Shown here piece by piece: positions 46,955 through 56,111 of a stretch of 64,000 nt of DNA; position 1 is the stretch's first letter, and each line of letters starts with the position of its first letter. The position numbers and the translations under genes were made by a program. The stretch covers positions 3,090,001 to 3,154,000 of the forward strand of contig NZ_LR134352.1 in NCBI RefSeq assembly GCF_900637185.1. The letters run 5' to 3'. The notes below the pieces were generated by a model. That model was given only the letters and a program-made list of their open reading frames with translations, was not told where the DNA came from and made no database searches. This DNA comes from Nocardia asteroides. Its GTDB lineage: Bacteria > Actinomycetota > Actinomycetes > Mycobacteriales > Mycobacteriaceae.

Positions 46955-47860
46955 TTGTCTGTTCGTATTGTTCTCGGCCGCGGCGCCGTGCGGCTGTTGT
47001 GTACCGCGGCCGCCGGTGCGCTGATGTTGAGTGGCTGCGCCGAAAACACCGAGGGCGACACCTCCGCGGTGCCCAAGGTGTCGGTGGAGAAGGTCGACGC
47101 GCTCGCCGCGGCCGTTCCCGACAAGGTGAAGCAGGCAGGCAAGCTGGTCGTCGGCGTCAACGTGCCCTACCAGCCGAACGAGTACAAGGACGCGAGCGGC
47201 AAGATCGTCGGCTTCGACGTGGACCTGCTCGACGCCGTCGCGAGCACCCTCGGCCTGAAGGTCGACTACGTCGAATCCTCCTTCGAGAAGATCATTCCGG
47301 CGATTCAGGCAGGCACCTACGACGTGGGTATGTCCTCGATCACCGATTCGCGCGAACGCGAACAGCAGGTCGATTTCACGACCTATTTCTCCGCGGGCAT
47401 CCAGTGGGCCCAGCAAACCGGTAAAGCCATCGATCCGAACAATGCGTGCGGCAAGAAAGTCGCCGTACAGTCCACTACGGTCGAGCACACCGACGAGATT
47501 CCCGCCAAGAGCGCCAAATGCGTCGCCGAGGGCAAGCCGGCCATCGACATGAAGGCCTTCGACGAGCAGAGCGCCGCCACCAACGCGCTGGTGCTGGGCC
47601 AGGTCGACGCGATGTCGGCCGACTCCCCGGTCACCGCGTACGCGATCAAGCAGAGCGAGGGCAAGATCGAGGCGGCCGGTCCGCTGTTCGACTCCGCGCC
47701 CTACGGCTGGGCCGTGCAGAAGGGCTCGCCGCTGGCGGTGTCGCTGCAGAAGGCGCTGCAGCACCTGATCGACAACGGCAAGTACGGCGAGATCACCACC
47801 AACTGGGGTGTCCAGGAGGGTCAGATCAAGACCTCGGTGATCAACGGCGCAGTGAGCTGA
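46955..47860 (+). CDS. glutamate-type ABC transporter substrate-binding lipoprotein
   Basis: A 301-residue lipoprotein (lipobox LMLSGC, Cys28), family-3 solute-binding fold: LVVGVNVPYQPNEYKDASGKIVGFDVDLLDA, SSFEKIIPAIQAGTYDVGMSSITDSREREQ, and KVAVQSTTVEHTDEIP. The ligand is probably glutamate, glutamine or a related amino acid. I start at TTG 46955 because GGAGG is six bases upstream; GTG 46943 overlaps that site. It is first of three genes forming a complete importer. Confidence 0.9.
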   Translation: MSVRIVLGRGAVRLLCTAAAGALMLSGCAENTEGDTSAVPKVSVEKVDALAAAVPDKVKQAGKLVVGVNVPYQPNEYKDASGKIVGFDVDLLDAVASTLGLKVDYVESSFEKIIPAIQAGTYDVGMSSITDSREREQQVDFTTYFSAGIQWAQQTGKAIDPNNACGKKVAVQSTTVEHTDEIPAKSAKCVAEGKPAIDMKAFDEQSAATNALVLGQVDAMSADSPVTAYAIKQSEGKIEAAGPLFDSAPYGWAVQKGSPLAVSLQKALQHLIDNGKYGEITTNWGVQEGQIKTSVINGAVS

Positions 47861-47861
47861 C

Positions 47862-48800
47862 GTGACCGAGAAGGACGACACGGTGGAGGTGCCCGGACCG
47901 GGCACCGAACCCGAACCGATCAAAGCGGTCCCGCTCCGCAGGCCGGGCCGCTGGATCGCGGCGACAATCATCCTGATCCTGGTGGGATTGTTCGTCTACG
48001 GCGCCGCGACGAATCCCGCCTACCGGTGGGACACCTACGGCAAGTACCTGTTCGACAGCCGGATCACCGCGGGCGCGATCGTCACCCTGGAACTCACCGT
48101 GCTCTCGATGGCCATCGCCGTCGCGCTGGGCACGGTGCTGGCGGTGATGCGGCTGTCGCCGAACCCGGTCCTGCGCACCACCGCGTGGGTGTACCTCTGG
48201 ATCTTCCGCGGTACCCCGGTGTTCGTGCAGCTGGTGTTCTGGGGCCTGCTGCCCTCGCTCTACAAGCAGATCCAGCTCGGTGTCCCGTTCGGTCCGCAGT
48301 TCTTCCACTTCGACGTGCAGACCCTGCAGGCCGGTTTCCTGTTCGCGGTGATCGGCCTCGGTCTCAACGAGGCCGCGTACATGGCCGAGATCGTGCGCGC
48401 CGGCATCAACTCGGTCGGCGAGGGCCAGCGTGAGGCATCGATCGCGCTGGGCATGTCGTGGACGCAGACCATGCGCCGCACGGTGCTGCCCCAGGCGATG
48501 CGGGTGATCATCCCGCCCACCGGCAACGAGCTGATCGGCATGCTCAAGACCACCTCACTGGTCATCGGCATCCCGCTCAGCACCGACCTGTTCGGCCGGG
48601 CGCGCGACATCTACGGCGTCAACTTCCAGCCGATCCCGCTGCTGCTCGTCTGTGCCACCTGGTACCTGGCGATCACCAGCGTCCTGATGGTCGGGCAGTA
48701 CTACTTGGAGCGCTACTTCTCGCGCGGAGCCACCCGGCAGCTGACGGCCAAGCAGCTCGAGGAACTGGCCACGGCGCAGGCGGCGGTGAAGGCGAAATGA
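47862..48800 (+). CDS. amino acid ABC transporter permease
   Basis: A 312-residue permease. An acidic cytoplasmic N-terminus of about 30 residues precedes the first helix; the family signature [16 protein letters not shown] follows, and the ATPase-docking loop is [22 protein letters not shown]. About six membrane segments; the tail is charged ([20 protein letters not shown]). The GTG lies one base after the binding-protein stop, and it overlaps the ATPase by four bases. With one permease gene it should act as a homodimer. Confidence 0.94.
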   Translation: MTEKDDTVEVPGPGTEPEPIKAVPLRRPGRWIAATIILILVGLFVYGAATNPAYRWDTYGKYLFDSRITAGAIVTLELTVLSMAIAVALGTVLAVMRLSPNPVLRTTAWVYLWIFRGTPVFVQLVFWGLLPSLYKQIQLGVPFGPQFFHFDVQTLQAGFLFAVIGLGLNEAAYMAEIVRAGINSVGEGQREASIALGMSWTQTMRRTVLPQAMRVIIPPTGNELIGMLKTTSLVIGIPLSTDLFGRARDIYGVNFQPIPLLLVCATWYLAITSVLMVGQYYLERYFSRGATRQLTAKQLEELATAQAAVKAK

Positions 48801-49579
48801 GCGAACCAGCAGTGACCACACCGCCGATGGTGCTCGCCGACCGGGTGTGCAAGAACTTCGGCGCGTTGAAGGTGCTCAAGGGCGTCTCGCTCGAGGTGCA
48901 GCGCGGCAAGGTGCTGACCCTGGTGGGCCCGTCGGGCTCGGGCAAGTCGACGTTCCTGCGCTGCATCAACCACCTCGAACAGGTCAACGCCGGCCGGTTG
49001 TACGTCGACGGCGATCTGGTGGGCTACCGGGAGAAGAACGGCAAGCTCTACGAGATGCACCCGCGCGAGGCCGCGTTGCAGCGCCGCGACATCGGCATGG
49101 TGTTCCAGCACTTCAACCTGTTCCCGCACCGGACCGCGCTGGAGAACGTCATCGAGGCGCCCACCCAGGTGCGCGGGATCCGCAAGTCCGAGGCGATCGC
49201 CCGCGCCGAGGAGCTGCTCGACCGGGTCGGCCTGTCCGCCAAGCGCAACGCCTACCCGGCGCAGCTGTCGGGCGGTCAGCAGCAGCGCGTCGCCATCGCG
49301 CGGGCGCTGGCGATGGACCCGAAGCTGATGCTGTTCGACGAGCCCACCTCGGCGCTGGACCCCGAGCTGGTCGGCGAGGTGCTCACCGTCATGCGCGAGC
49401 TCGCCGACTCCGGCATGACCATGCTGGTGGTGACCCACGAGATGGGCTTCGCCCGCGAGGTCGCCGACGAGCTGGTCTTCATGGACGGCGGTGTGGTCGT
49501 GGAATCGGGTCCGCCACGTGAGTTGCTGGCGAACCCGCAGCACGAACGCACCAAGGCGTTCCTGTCCCGCCTGCTCTGA
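48797..49579 (+). CDS. polar amino acid ABC transporter ATPase
   Basis: A 260-residue ATPase: Walker [10 protein letters not shown] from residue 44, Q-loop [18 protein letters not shown], signature [15 protein letters not shown], Walker [20 protein letters not shown], and switch His in [13 protein letters not shown]-rich insertion ([17 protein letters not shown]) after the first beta-hairpin is typical of the glutamate/glutamine family. It could also serve the ATPase-less binding protein/permease pair at 26.7-28.1 kb; that is inference. Confidence 0.95.
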   Translation: MSEPAVTTPPMVLADRVCKNFGALKVLKGVSLEVQRGKVLTLVGPSGSGKSTFLRCINHLEQVNAGRLYVDGDLVGYREKNGKLYEMHPREAALQRRDIGMVFQHFNLFPHRTALENVIEAPTQVRGIRKSEAIARAEELLDRVGLSAKRNAYPAQLSGGQQQRVAIARALAMDPKLMLFDEPTSALDPELVGEVLTVMRELADSGMTMLVVTHEMGFAREVADELVFMDGGVVVESGPPRELLANPQHERTKAFLSRLL

Positions 49580-49593
49580 GCTCGGCACGGACG

Positions 49594-49627
49594 AACGGCC
49601 CCCGCGAACCTGTCGTGGGGGCCGTTT
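49594..49627. terminator. intrinsic terminator after the amino acid importer
   Basis: A 14-base-pair stem with one G·T (49594-49607 with 49613-49626), five-base loop and TTT, between convergent genes. Confidence 0.75.
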
Positions 49628-49633
49628 CGCGTC

Positions 49634-50275
49634 TCAGTCCGCCGTGCTGCCGTCGAGGCGTTCCAGGGAGACCTGGGCCTGGGCGATGCGCCGGATCGTG
49701 GCCAGCGCGGTGTCGCCGAGGATCGTGAGCACCACGACGGCGTCGATGATGTCGTCGCGCCCGCCCGCGGCGAGCGCGGTCGTCACGTCGTTCTCCGCGA
49801 TCGTGCGCGCCCCGTCGAAATAGGCGGGCAGGGCCGTGGCGCCCCAGTCGGCGTAGCCGAGCTGGGCCAGCCGCACGAGCACCGAGGTGAGCGTGTCGAT
49901 GGCGGCCGGGCTCGGTTTCATGTCCCAGCCGCGCCGGTCCATCTCGGCGCGCACGGTCGCGGCGGCGCGTTCCCATTCCGCGTCGTCGGCCTGGGGCACC
50001 GGCGCGGTGATGCTGTCCTGGACCACGCCGAGCAGGTGGAACATCGGCAGGTCGGGGGAGTCGACGGCGGCGATGACCTCGCCGACGGTGGCCACCGGCA
50101 GTCCGCCCACCTCGATCAGCGCGCGCACCAGCCGCAGCCTGCGCAGGTGGGATTCGTCGTAGCTGGCCTGGTTGGGGCTGGTGCGCGCGCCCGGCGGCAG
50201 CAGGCCCTCCCGCAGGTAGTACTTGATCGTCGCCACCGCGATCCCGCTGCGTTCGCTCAACTCCGAGATCCGCAC
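49634..50275 (-). CDS. MerR-family transcriptional regulator
   Basis: A 213-residue regulator. MerR HTH at the N-terminus (RISELSERSGIAVATIKYYLREGLLPPG), then a linker helix and a C-terminal effector domain of about 130 residues without Cys metal ligands, so an organic ligand is likely. The start is GTG 50275, with GGAGGG five bases upstream; GTG 50311 has its site directly adjacent and is rejected. It diverges from a two-gene membrane operon, and two palindromes in between are its likely operators. Confidence 0.88.
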   Translation of the reverse strand: MRISELSERSGIAVATIKYYLREGLLPPGARTSPNQASYDESHLRRLRLVRALIEVGGLPVATVGEVIAAVDSPDLPMFHLLGVVQDSITAPVPQADDAEWERAAATVRAEMDRRGWDMKPSPAAIDTLTSVLVRLAQLGYADWGATALPAYFDGARTIAENDVTTALAAGGRDDIIDAVVVLTILGDTALATIRRIAQAQVSLERLDGSTAD

Positions 50276-50323
50276 CGTTGCCCTCCGTGTTCCGTCGGCC
50301 CCCTTGCCCACCTCCCCGGTAGC

Positions 50324-50362
50324 GGATAGTCTAACTATCCATAACGGATAGTGCAGCTATCT
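50324..50362. promoter_or_regulatory. two tandem palindromes, probable MerR operators
   Basis: GGATAGT-CTA-ACTATCC (50324-50340) is perfect; GGATAGTGCAGCTATCT (50346-50362) is a near copy. The copies are 22 bases apart, two helical turns, in the gap between the MerR gene and the membrane genes. A TATCTT -10-like box overlaps the second. Confidence 0.7.
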
Positions 50363-50379
50363 ATCTTGGGAGAATAGCC

Positions 50380-51330
50380 ATGACTGCCCTCACCGCCCTC
50401 GATTCCCTGCCGCGCAGGCAGACTCGCCTCCATCGCCCGCTGGTGTATTTCGCGGCCGCCAACGCCCTGCTGTTCGTCGTCACCGTCGTCGGCATGGTGG
50501 TCGACGACCGGGTGATCACCGGCTCGGCCGCCTGGTTCAAACCGGCCAAGTTCGCCCTGTCGTTCCTGCTCTACAGCGTCGCGCTCGCCTGGCTGATCGC
50601 GTTGCGGCCCAAGGCTTCCCGTTTCGTCGGGTGGATGGCGACGGTGATCGTCGTCGCGGGCACGATCGAACAGCTGATCATCGTCGGCCAGGTGGTGCGC
50701 GGCACGCGCAGCCACTACAACATGACCACGGCCTTCGACTCGGTCCTCTGGATCACCATGGGCAGCACCATCATCGTGCTGTTCCTGGCCACCATGGTGG
50801 TCGCCGCGCAGCTCTCGCTGACCCGCATCGGCGACGCGGCGACCACCTGGGCGATCCGCCTCGGTCTCGCGATCACCCTGGTGGGGCTGGCGCTGGGCAA
50901 TCTGATGCCGAACCGCGAATCCGGCGTCGCCGACATCGCCGGCGCGCACACCGTCGGCGCGCCCGACGGCACCCCGGGCATGCCTGTGACCGGCTGGAGC
51001 ACCACCCATGGTGACCTGCGCATCCCGCACTTCTTCGGCATGCACGCCCTGCAGGTGCTGCCGCTGTTCGTCGCGCTGCTGGTGGTCCTCGCGCCGCGGG
51101 TCCCGCTGCTCGCCCAGGTCCGGGTCCGGTTGGGGCTGGTCGTCACCATGGCCGCCGGATACGCCGCGGCTCTGGCTCTGCTCACCTGGCAGGCGCTGCG
51201 CGGACAGCCGCTGATCCATCCCGATCGGACCACCCTGACCGCGGCCGCCGCGATTCTCACCGGCGTCGCCCTCGGCGCCCTGATCTCGATCGCGAGCGCG
51301 ATCGGCACCCGAAAGGTAGTCACCGCATGA
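50380..51330 (+). CDS. integral membrane protein, unknown function
   Basis: A 316-residue protein with about eight hydrophobic segments. Visible pieces are PAKFALSFLLYSVALAWLIAL near residues 50-70, a loop with VADIAGAHTVGAPDGTPGMPVTGWSTTHGDLRIPHFFGMHALQVLP, and His residues HFFGMHALQ that could bind metal or a cofactor in the membrane. No family is recognised. The ATG has GGGAG upstream. It is translationally coupled to the ABA4-like gene, and the MerR operators control both, by inference. Confidence 0.8.
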   Translation: MTALTALDSLPRRQTRLHRPLVYFAAANALLFVVTVVGMVVDDRVITGSAAWFKPAKFALSFLLYSVALAWLIALRPKASRFVGWMATVIVVAGTIEQLIIVGQVVRGTRSHYNMTTAFDSVLWITMGSTIIVLFLATMVVAAQLSLTRIGDAATTWAIRLGLAITLVGLALGNLMPNRESGVADIAGAHTVGAPDGTPGMPVTGWSTTHGDLRIPHFFGMHALQVLPLFVALLVVLAPRVPLLAQVRVRLGLVVTMAAGYAAALALLTWQALRGQPLIHPDRTTLTAAAAILTGVALGALISIASAIGTRKVVTA

Positions 51331-51779
51331 GCACCCTGTTCGACCTGTCGTTCTTCGTCACCGTCCCGTTCTGGGCGCTGATGATCCTGGCGCCCGCCTG
51401 GCGATGGACCCGGGTGATCATCGGCTCGCCGTGGATCACGCTGGTACCCCTGGTGGTCTGGGCGATCGTCGCCGTGCCGGTGCTCGGCGCGCTGTGGTCG
51501 CTGGTCACGCAGCCGTCGCTGGCCGCCATCACCGAGGCGGTCGCCGACCCGGCGATGCTGACGGCGCTGTGGGCGCAGATCATCGCCTGGGACCTGTTCC
51601 TCGGTCGCTGGATCTATCTCGACAGCCGCGAGCGCGGCATCCACCCGCTGGTGATGGGGCCGCTGCTGGTCGGCACGATCCTGTTGTCGCCCGTGGCGTT
51701 CCCGATCTACCTGGTGCTGCGCGAGTTCGCGGGCCGGACGACGGCGCGCACGGTCCCGGACGCAGTATCGGTGTCCTAA
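51327..51779 (+). CDS. ABA4-like (DUF4281) membrane protein
   Basis: A 150-residue membrane protein with four hydrophobic segments: LFDLSFFVTVPFWALMILAP, the helix before TLVPLVVWAIVAVPVLG, AQIIAWDLFLGRWIYLDSRER and a C-terminal pair. WDLFLGRWIYLDSRERGIHP is the DUF4281 signature seen in plant ABA4 (neoxanthin synthesis). In bacteria the role is unknown. It overlaps the previous gene by four bases. Confidence 0.82.
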   Translation: MSTLFDLSFFVTVPFWALMILAPAWRWTRVIIGSPWITLVPLVVWAIVAVPVLGALWSLVTQPSLAAITEAVADPAMLTALWAQIIAWDLFLGRWIYLDSRERGIHPLVMGPLLVGTILLSPVAFPIYLVLREFAGRTTARTVPDAVSVS

Positions 51780-51830
51780 CGGTGCGGTGGCGGCGGGCCG
51801 GTCCGCCGCCACCGCCGATATGACTCTCGC

Positions 51831-52667
51831 TCAGTCGAATTCGGTATCGCGGGCCAGGGTTTCCCATTCCAGGACCTCGGTGCGCACGGTGTCGAGGTGG
51901 CCGAGGATGGCGTCGACGGCGTCGCTGCCCAGGGGCAGACGCAGCGGCGTCTTGTCGGCGGCCAGCGCGGCGCGGATGGCGGCGGCGGCCTTGGCCGGGT
52001 CGCCGGGCTGGCTGCCGTCGCTGGTCGCGATCATGCGGCGGGTGGCGCCCACGGTGTCGGCGTAGGCGTCGTTCGCGGCGCTGAGGGTGGCGGCGCCCGG
52101 GCTCATCAGGCCGGTGCGGAAACCGCCCGGTTCCACGACGAGCACCTTGATGCCGAACGGCGCGACCTCGTCGGCCAGTGCCTCCGACAGGCCCTCGAGC
52201 GCGAACTTCGTCGCGCTGTAGGCGGCGAAACCGGCGAACGACAGTTGGCCGCCGAAGCTGCTCATCTGCACGATCGCGCCGGAGCGCCGGGCCCGCATGT
52301 GCGGCAGCACCGCGCGGGTCAGGGCGGCGGGCCCGAAGACGTGCAGGTCGAACAGGTCGCGCAGTTCGGCGTCGGTGGTCTCCTCGACCGCGCCGACCTG
52401 GGTGCGTCCCGCGTTGTTGACCAGCACGTCGATGCGTCCGTGCCGGGCGAGCACATCGGCGACGACCGCGTCGATGCGCGCGGTCTCGGTAACGTCGAGG
52501 GCGATGGCCTCGACCTGATCCGGGTGCGCGGCGATCAGATCGTCCAGCGGCGCGGTGCGCCGGGCCACAGCCACGACGGTGTCGCCCGCCGCGACGGCGG
52601 CTTCGGCGATGGCGCGGCCGAAGCCGCTGCTCGCGCCGGTGACCAGCCAGATCTGTGGGGTGCTCAT
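51831..52667 (-). CDS. short-chain dehydrogenase/reductase
   Basis: A 278-residue classical SDR: cofactor motif TGASSGFGRAI, NNAG, and the catalytic Ser (MSSFGG) with Tyr-X3-Lys (YSATK). The preference for NADP(H) is suggested by Arg residues after the second strand (VARRTAPLDD). It oxidises or reduces an alcohol/ketone that the sequence does not identify. ATG 52667 has AGGAGA upstream. It is divergent from a LysR gene whose palindromic operator lies in between. Confidence 0.9.
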   Translation of the reverse strand: MSTPQIWLVTGASSGFGRAIAEAAVAAGDTVVAVARRTAPLDDLIAAHPDQVEAIALDVTETARIDAVVADVLARHGRIDVLVNNAGRTQVGAVEETTDAELRDLFDLHVFGPAALTRAVLPHMRARRSGAIVQMSSFGGQLSFAGFAAYSATKFALEGLSEALADEVAPFGIKVLVVEPGGFRTGLMSPGAATLSAANDAYADTVGATRRMIATSDGSQPGDPAKAAAAIRAALAADKTPLRLPLGSDAVDAILGHLDTVRTEVLEWETLARDTEFD

Positions 52668-52743
52668 CGGATTCTCCTGTGTCCGTTCGGATTTCACCGA
52701 CGATATTTCCGTCGTCAGCGGATGCCGTCCAATACCCGTTGTG

Positions 52744-52758
52744 ATAACCAAGGGTTAT
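52744..52758. promoter_or_regulatory. LysR-type palindrome at the start of a LysR gene
   Basis: ATAACC-AAG-GGTTAT is a perfect inverted repeat with the T-N11-A layout, overlapping the ATG at 52757. It is the likely autoregulatory and SDR operator. Confidence 0.65.
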
Positions 52759-53653
52759 GGACGTGAACGGACGCGACCTGCGCTACTTCGCCGCGGTGGC
52801 CGAGCGGCTGAATTTCACCGCGGCCGCCGAGGCGCTGTATGTCTCGCAGCCCGCGCTCAGCAAGCAGATCCGCAAGCTCGAGGCCCAGCTGGGCGCCCCG
52901 CTGTTCGCGCGCAACACCCGGTCGGTGGCGTTGACACCGGTCGGTGCCGCGCTGCTGCCGCACGCCCGGCGGGTGCTGGCCACCTGGGACGCGGCCAGGG
53001 CCGCCGTCGAGTCGGCCAAGGCCGACCAGGCGGCGAGCCTGGCGATCGGCATCAGCACCAGTCCCGGCCGCGGCATCCTGCCCGCGGTGCGTTCCCGTTT
53101 CACGGCCGCGTTCCCGGACGCGCGCACCGTGCTGCGCCAGGTGGGCTGGGAGGACCCGACCGCGGGACTGGCCGACGAGTCGACCGACGTGGCCTTCGTC
53201 TGGCTGCCACTTCCGGCTGCCGATCGCTATCACTGGCTGGTCGTGGCCACCGAACCACGCCTGGTCGCGCTGCCACGGACGCACCGGCTGGCCGGGCGCG
53301 ACCTCGTCGACTTCGCCGACCTGCTCGACGAGCCCTTCCTGGCCCTGCCCGCCGCCGCGGGGCCGCTGCGTGAGTACTGGCTGGCCGTCGGCGAACGCGC
53401 GGGCCGGGCGCCGATCGTGGGCGCCGAGGTATCCAGTACCGAGGAGACCTACGAGGCGCTGATCAACGGCGACGGCGTGGTGCTGCTGGCCGCGGGCAAC
53501 GCGCCGCTGGTCGCCCGCGACGGTGTGGTGACCCGCCCGGTGGCCGGGGTCAGCCCGTGCGAACTGGCCCTGGCCTGGCGGCGCGACGACGACCGCCCGC
53601 TGGTGCGCGGCTACGCGCGGGCCTGCGCCCAGGCGACCGCGCCCGCGCGCTAG
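52757..53653 (+). CDS. LysR-family transcriptional regulator
   Basis: A 298-residue regulator. N-terminal winged HTH: DLRYFAAVAERLNFTAAAEALYVSQPALSKQIRKLE. The C-terminal ligand-binding domain begins near SLAIGISTSPGRGILP and has the usual two-lobe pattern. It diverges from the SDR and converges on the second LysR, with stop codons overlapping by four bases. The ATAACC/GGTTAT palindrome at its start codon suggests self-repression. Confidence 0.92.
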   Translation: MDVNGRDLRYFAAVAERLNFTAAAEALYVSQPALSKQIRKLEAQLGAPLFARNTRSVALTPVGAALLPHARRVLATWDAARAAVESAKADQAASLAIGISTSPGRGILPAVRSRFTAAFPDARTVLRQVGWEDPTAGLADESTDVAFVWLPLPAADRYHWLVVATEPRLVALPRTHRLAGRDLVDFADLLDEPFLALPAAAGPLREYWLAVGERAGRAPIVGAEVSSTEETYEALINGDGVVLLAAGNAPLVARDGVVTRPVAGVSPCELALAWRRDDDRPLVRGYARACAQATAPAR

Positions 53654-54567
53654 GCGGAGACGCGGCGCCCCAACGCGATACGCATCTGCCCGAGCAGTAC
53701 CTTCGCCGCCGGGCTGCCCGGCCGGTCGGTGCGCCAGGCGATGGCCAGTCTGCCGCGGATGCGCGGCTCCACGATCTCGAGCGCGCGTACCCCGAACGCC
53801 GCGGCCTCGGCCGGGCTGAGCGCGGGCACCACGGCGGTGCCGAGCCCGCGCGCGGCCAGCTGGAGCAGCAGTGGGGGAGCGGCCGCCTCGAAGGCCACCT
53901 CGGGACTGAAACCGGAAGCGGCACAGGATCGTTCGAACACGCCGCGCAGGCCGGTACCCGGTGGCAGGCAGATCAGCTGCCGGTCGGTGAGGGCGGCCAG
54001 GGTGATGGTGCCCGCCAGTTCGGCGGGATCCACCGGCGCGTCGGCGGCGACGGCCGCGACCACCGGCGTCTCCAGGATCACGTGCAGGCCGATACCGGGA
54101 TTCGGCGCCGCGCCCGTGAGGCCGACCAGCGCGATGTCGAGCTCGCCGCGTTCCAGCGCGGCCAGCATCTGCTCGGCGGTGTCCTCGGTGAGGCTGATGC
54201 TCACCTGCGGGTGGTCGTCGTGGAAGTCGGCGAGCACCCCGGCGACATCGAACTCCTCGGTCGCGGCCCCGGAGATCACGCCGAGCCGGACGTGCCCGCG
54301 CAGCAATCCGGTGAACTCCTGCACCGTCTCGCCGATGCGGTCGGCGGCGGCCAACGCGGCGCGGGCGTGTTCGAGCACCGCCGCGCCGATCTCGGTCGGG
54401 GTCACCGTCCGCGCGCCCCGGTCCAGCAGCGGTCGGCCGAGTTCGCGTTCGAGCTGCCTGATCTGCGCGCTCAGCCCCGGCTGGGTCAGGTGTAGCCGCT
54501 GCGCCGCGCGGGTGAACCCGCCCTCGTCGACAACGGTGACGAAGTACCGCAGCTGGCGCAGTTCCAT
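53650..54567 (-). CDS. LysR-family transcriptional regulator
   Basis: A 305-residue regulator with MELRQLRYFVTVVDEGGFTRAAQRLHLTQPGLSAQIRQLE as HTH and an effector domain with VRLGVISGAATEEF and QLICLPPGTGLRGVF. It diverges from the FAD oxidoreductase and is the likely regulator of it. A palindrome with the same half-site as the first LysR operator lies in the gap. Confidence 0.92.
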   Translation of the reverse strand: MELRQLRYFVTVVDEGGFTRAAQRLHLTQPGLSAQIRQLERELGRPLLDRGARTVTPTEIGAAVLEHARAALAAADRIGETVQEFTGLLRGHVRLGVISGAATEEFDVAGVLADFHDDHPQVSISLTEDTAEQMLAALERGELDIALVGLTGAAPNPGIGLHVILETPVVAAVAADAPVDPAELAGTITLAALTDRQLICLPPGTGLRGVFERSCAASGFSPEVAFEAAAPPLLLQLAARGLGTAVVPALSPAEAAAFGVRALEIVEPRIRGRLAIAWRTDRPGSPAAKVLLGQMRIALGRRVSA

Positions 54568-54599
54568 ACCCGGAGTCTAAGGGCCGCCGAGCCAATCCC

Positions 54600-54614
54600 A
54601 TAACTAGCAGTTAT
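54600..54614. promoter_or_regulatory. LysR-type palindrome upstream of the FAD oxidoreductase
   Basis: ATAACT-AGC-AGTTAT is a perfect inverted repeat between the divergent LysR and FAD-oxidoreductase genes. It shares ATAAC…GTTAT with the one at 52744. Confidence 0.65.
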
Positions 54615-54672
54615 CGGAGTAAGAAGAACCATCTGTTGTACTTATCGCCGTGACGGCGGCAAGGTCGAAGAC

Positions 54673-56031
54673 ATGACCGAGAACGTCACACAGACCATCG
54701 ATTCCACACACTTCACCGGCCCGGTGTTCACCCCGGACGACGCGGGCTACGCCGCGGAGATCGCCGGCTTCCAGACCGCCTACACGCATCGGCCGGCGCT
54801 GGTCGTCGGCGCGGTGCACGCCGAGGACGTCCGGGCCGCGGTGGAGTACGCCGCGCGGCACGGGCTCCCGGCCGCGGTGCAGGCGACCGGGCACGGGCTG
54901 TCGGTGGCCGCCGACCGCGGGGTGCTGATCACCACGCGCCGCATGGACGCCGTCACCGTCGACGCGCGGGCCCACACGGCCCGCGTCGGCGCCGGTGTGC
55001 GGGCCGGTGCCCTGGTCGAGGCCGCGGCCCGGCACGGGCTGGCGCCGCTCACCGGGTCGTCGCCGTCGGTGGGGGTGGTCGGTTACGTGCTGGGCGGCGG
55101 AGTCGGCCTGCTGGCCCGCGAATTCGGTTACGCCGCCGACCATGTGCGCGCGATCGACCTGGTCACCGCCGACGGTCGCATGCGCACCCTGACCCCTGCC
55201 GACGACCTGTTCGGCGCGGTGCTCGGCTCGGGTGGCAACTTCGGGGTGGTCACCGGGCTGGAGCTGGACCTGATGCCGGTCACCGAGGTCTACGGCGGGC
55301 AGCTGATCTTCGACACCCCGCTGGTCGACGCGGCGCTCGAAGCCTGGCGCGCCTGGACCGCGACGCTGCCCGACACCCTCACCTCGACCGTCGCCGTCGT
55401 CACCTTTCCCGACATCGCGCCGGTGCCGGAACCGTTGCGCGGCAGGCACGTCGCCTCGATCCGCGTCGCCTACGACGGCCCGGCCGCCGAGGGTGAACGG
55501 CTGGTCGCGCCGCTGCGGGCGATCGGCGACCGCCTGCGCGACGACCTGCGCACCATGCCCTACATCGACTCGCACACCATCCACAGCGACCCCGACTTCC
55601 CGCACGCCTACGCCGCGACCAACGCCCTGCTGTCCGAGCTCACGCCCGGCACCCTCGCCGCGCTGCGCGGGCAGACCGCACCGGGCGGACCGGTCGACGC
55701 CGTCGTCGACATCCGGCACCTGGGTGGCGCGCTGCGCCGGGGTAGCGCCGCCGCCGTGGACCATCGCGACGCCGCCTATGTCGTGCGCGTGATCACCGAC
55801 GCCGGGCCGGGCGACGCGGCCCCCGCCGGACTCGCGGCCGTGCGAGCGGCCTTGGCGCCGTGGACGATCGGGCACAGCCTGAACTTCCTGTACGGGGCGG
55901 GCGCGGCGGCGGACGCGGCACAGACCGAAGCCGGATTCGCGCCCGCCACCTACACCCGGCTGGCCGCCGCGAAGGCGACCTACGACCCGCGCAACATGTT
56001 CCGTTTCAACCGCAATATCGCTCCGGCATAA
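54673..56031 (+). CDS. FAD-linked oxidoreductase (berberine-bridge-type)
   Basis: A 452-residue flavoprotein with a PCMH FAD domain and a C-terminal BBE segment (YDPRNMFRFNRNIAPA). His74 in QATGHGLSVAA is the position that bonds FAD covalently. The second attachment Cys of bicovalent members is Ser130 (LTGSSPSVGVVG), so flavin attachment is single or non-covalent. Such enzymes oxidise alcohols, sugars or alkaloid-like compounds with oxygen. It lies alone, divergent from a LysR gene. Confidence 0.9.
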   Translation: MTENVTQTIDSTHFTGPVFTPDDAGYAAEIAGFQTAYTHRPALVVGAVHAEDVRAAVEYAARHGLPAAVQATGHGLSVAADRGVLITTRRMDAVTVDARAHTARVGAGVRAGALVEAAARHGLAPLTGSSPSVGVVGYVLGGGVGLLAREFGYAADHVRAIDLVTADGRMRTLTPADDLFGAVLGSGGNFGVVTGLELDLMPVTEVYGGQLIFDTPLVDAALEAWRAWTATLPDTLTSTVAVVTFPDIAPVPEPLRGRHVASIRVAYDGPAAEGERLVAPLRAIGDRLRDDLRTMPYIDSHTIHSDPDFPHAYAATNALLSELTPGTLAALRGQTAPGGPVDAVVDIRHLGGALRRGSAAAVDHRDAAYVVRVITDAGPGDAAPAGLAAVRAALAPWTIGHSLNFLYGAGAAADAAQTEAGFAPATYTRLAAAKATYDPRNMFRFNRNIAPA

Positions 56032-56082
56032 GCGTTGTCGGGCTCGCGAGCTTGCCGGGCGAGGCGGCATCTACTATCTTGG

Positions 56083-56100
56083 TGATATCACTCAGATATC
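56083..56100. promoter_or_regulatory. TGATATCA palindrome plus GATATC copy upstream of the SPFH gene
   Basis: TGATATCA (56083-56090) is a perfect eight-base palindrome, and GATATC repeats at 56095-56100, just downstream of a TACTAT box (56072-56077). It is a candidate operator, perhaps for the ribbon-helix-helix protein encoded next. Confidence 0.5.
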
Positions 56101-56111
56101 GGGAGGATGTC

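Noticed and set aside
50335..51219. Minus-strand open frame opposite the membrane protein gene at 50380
   Set aside because: His/Asp/Gln-rich antisense translation without a start site or motif.
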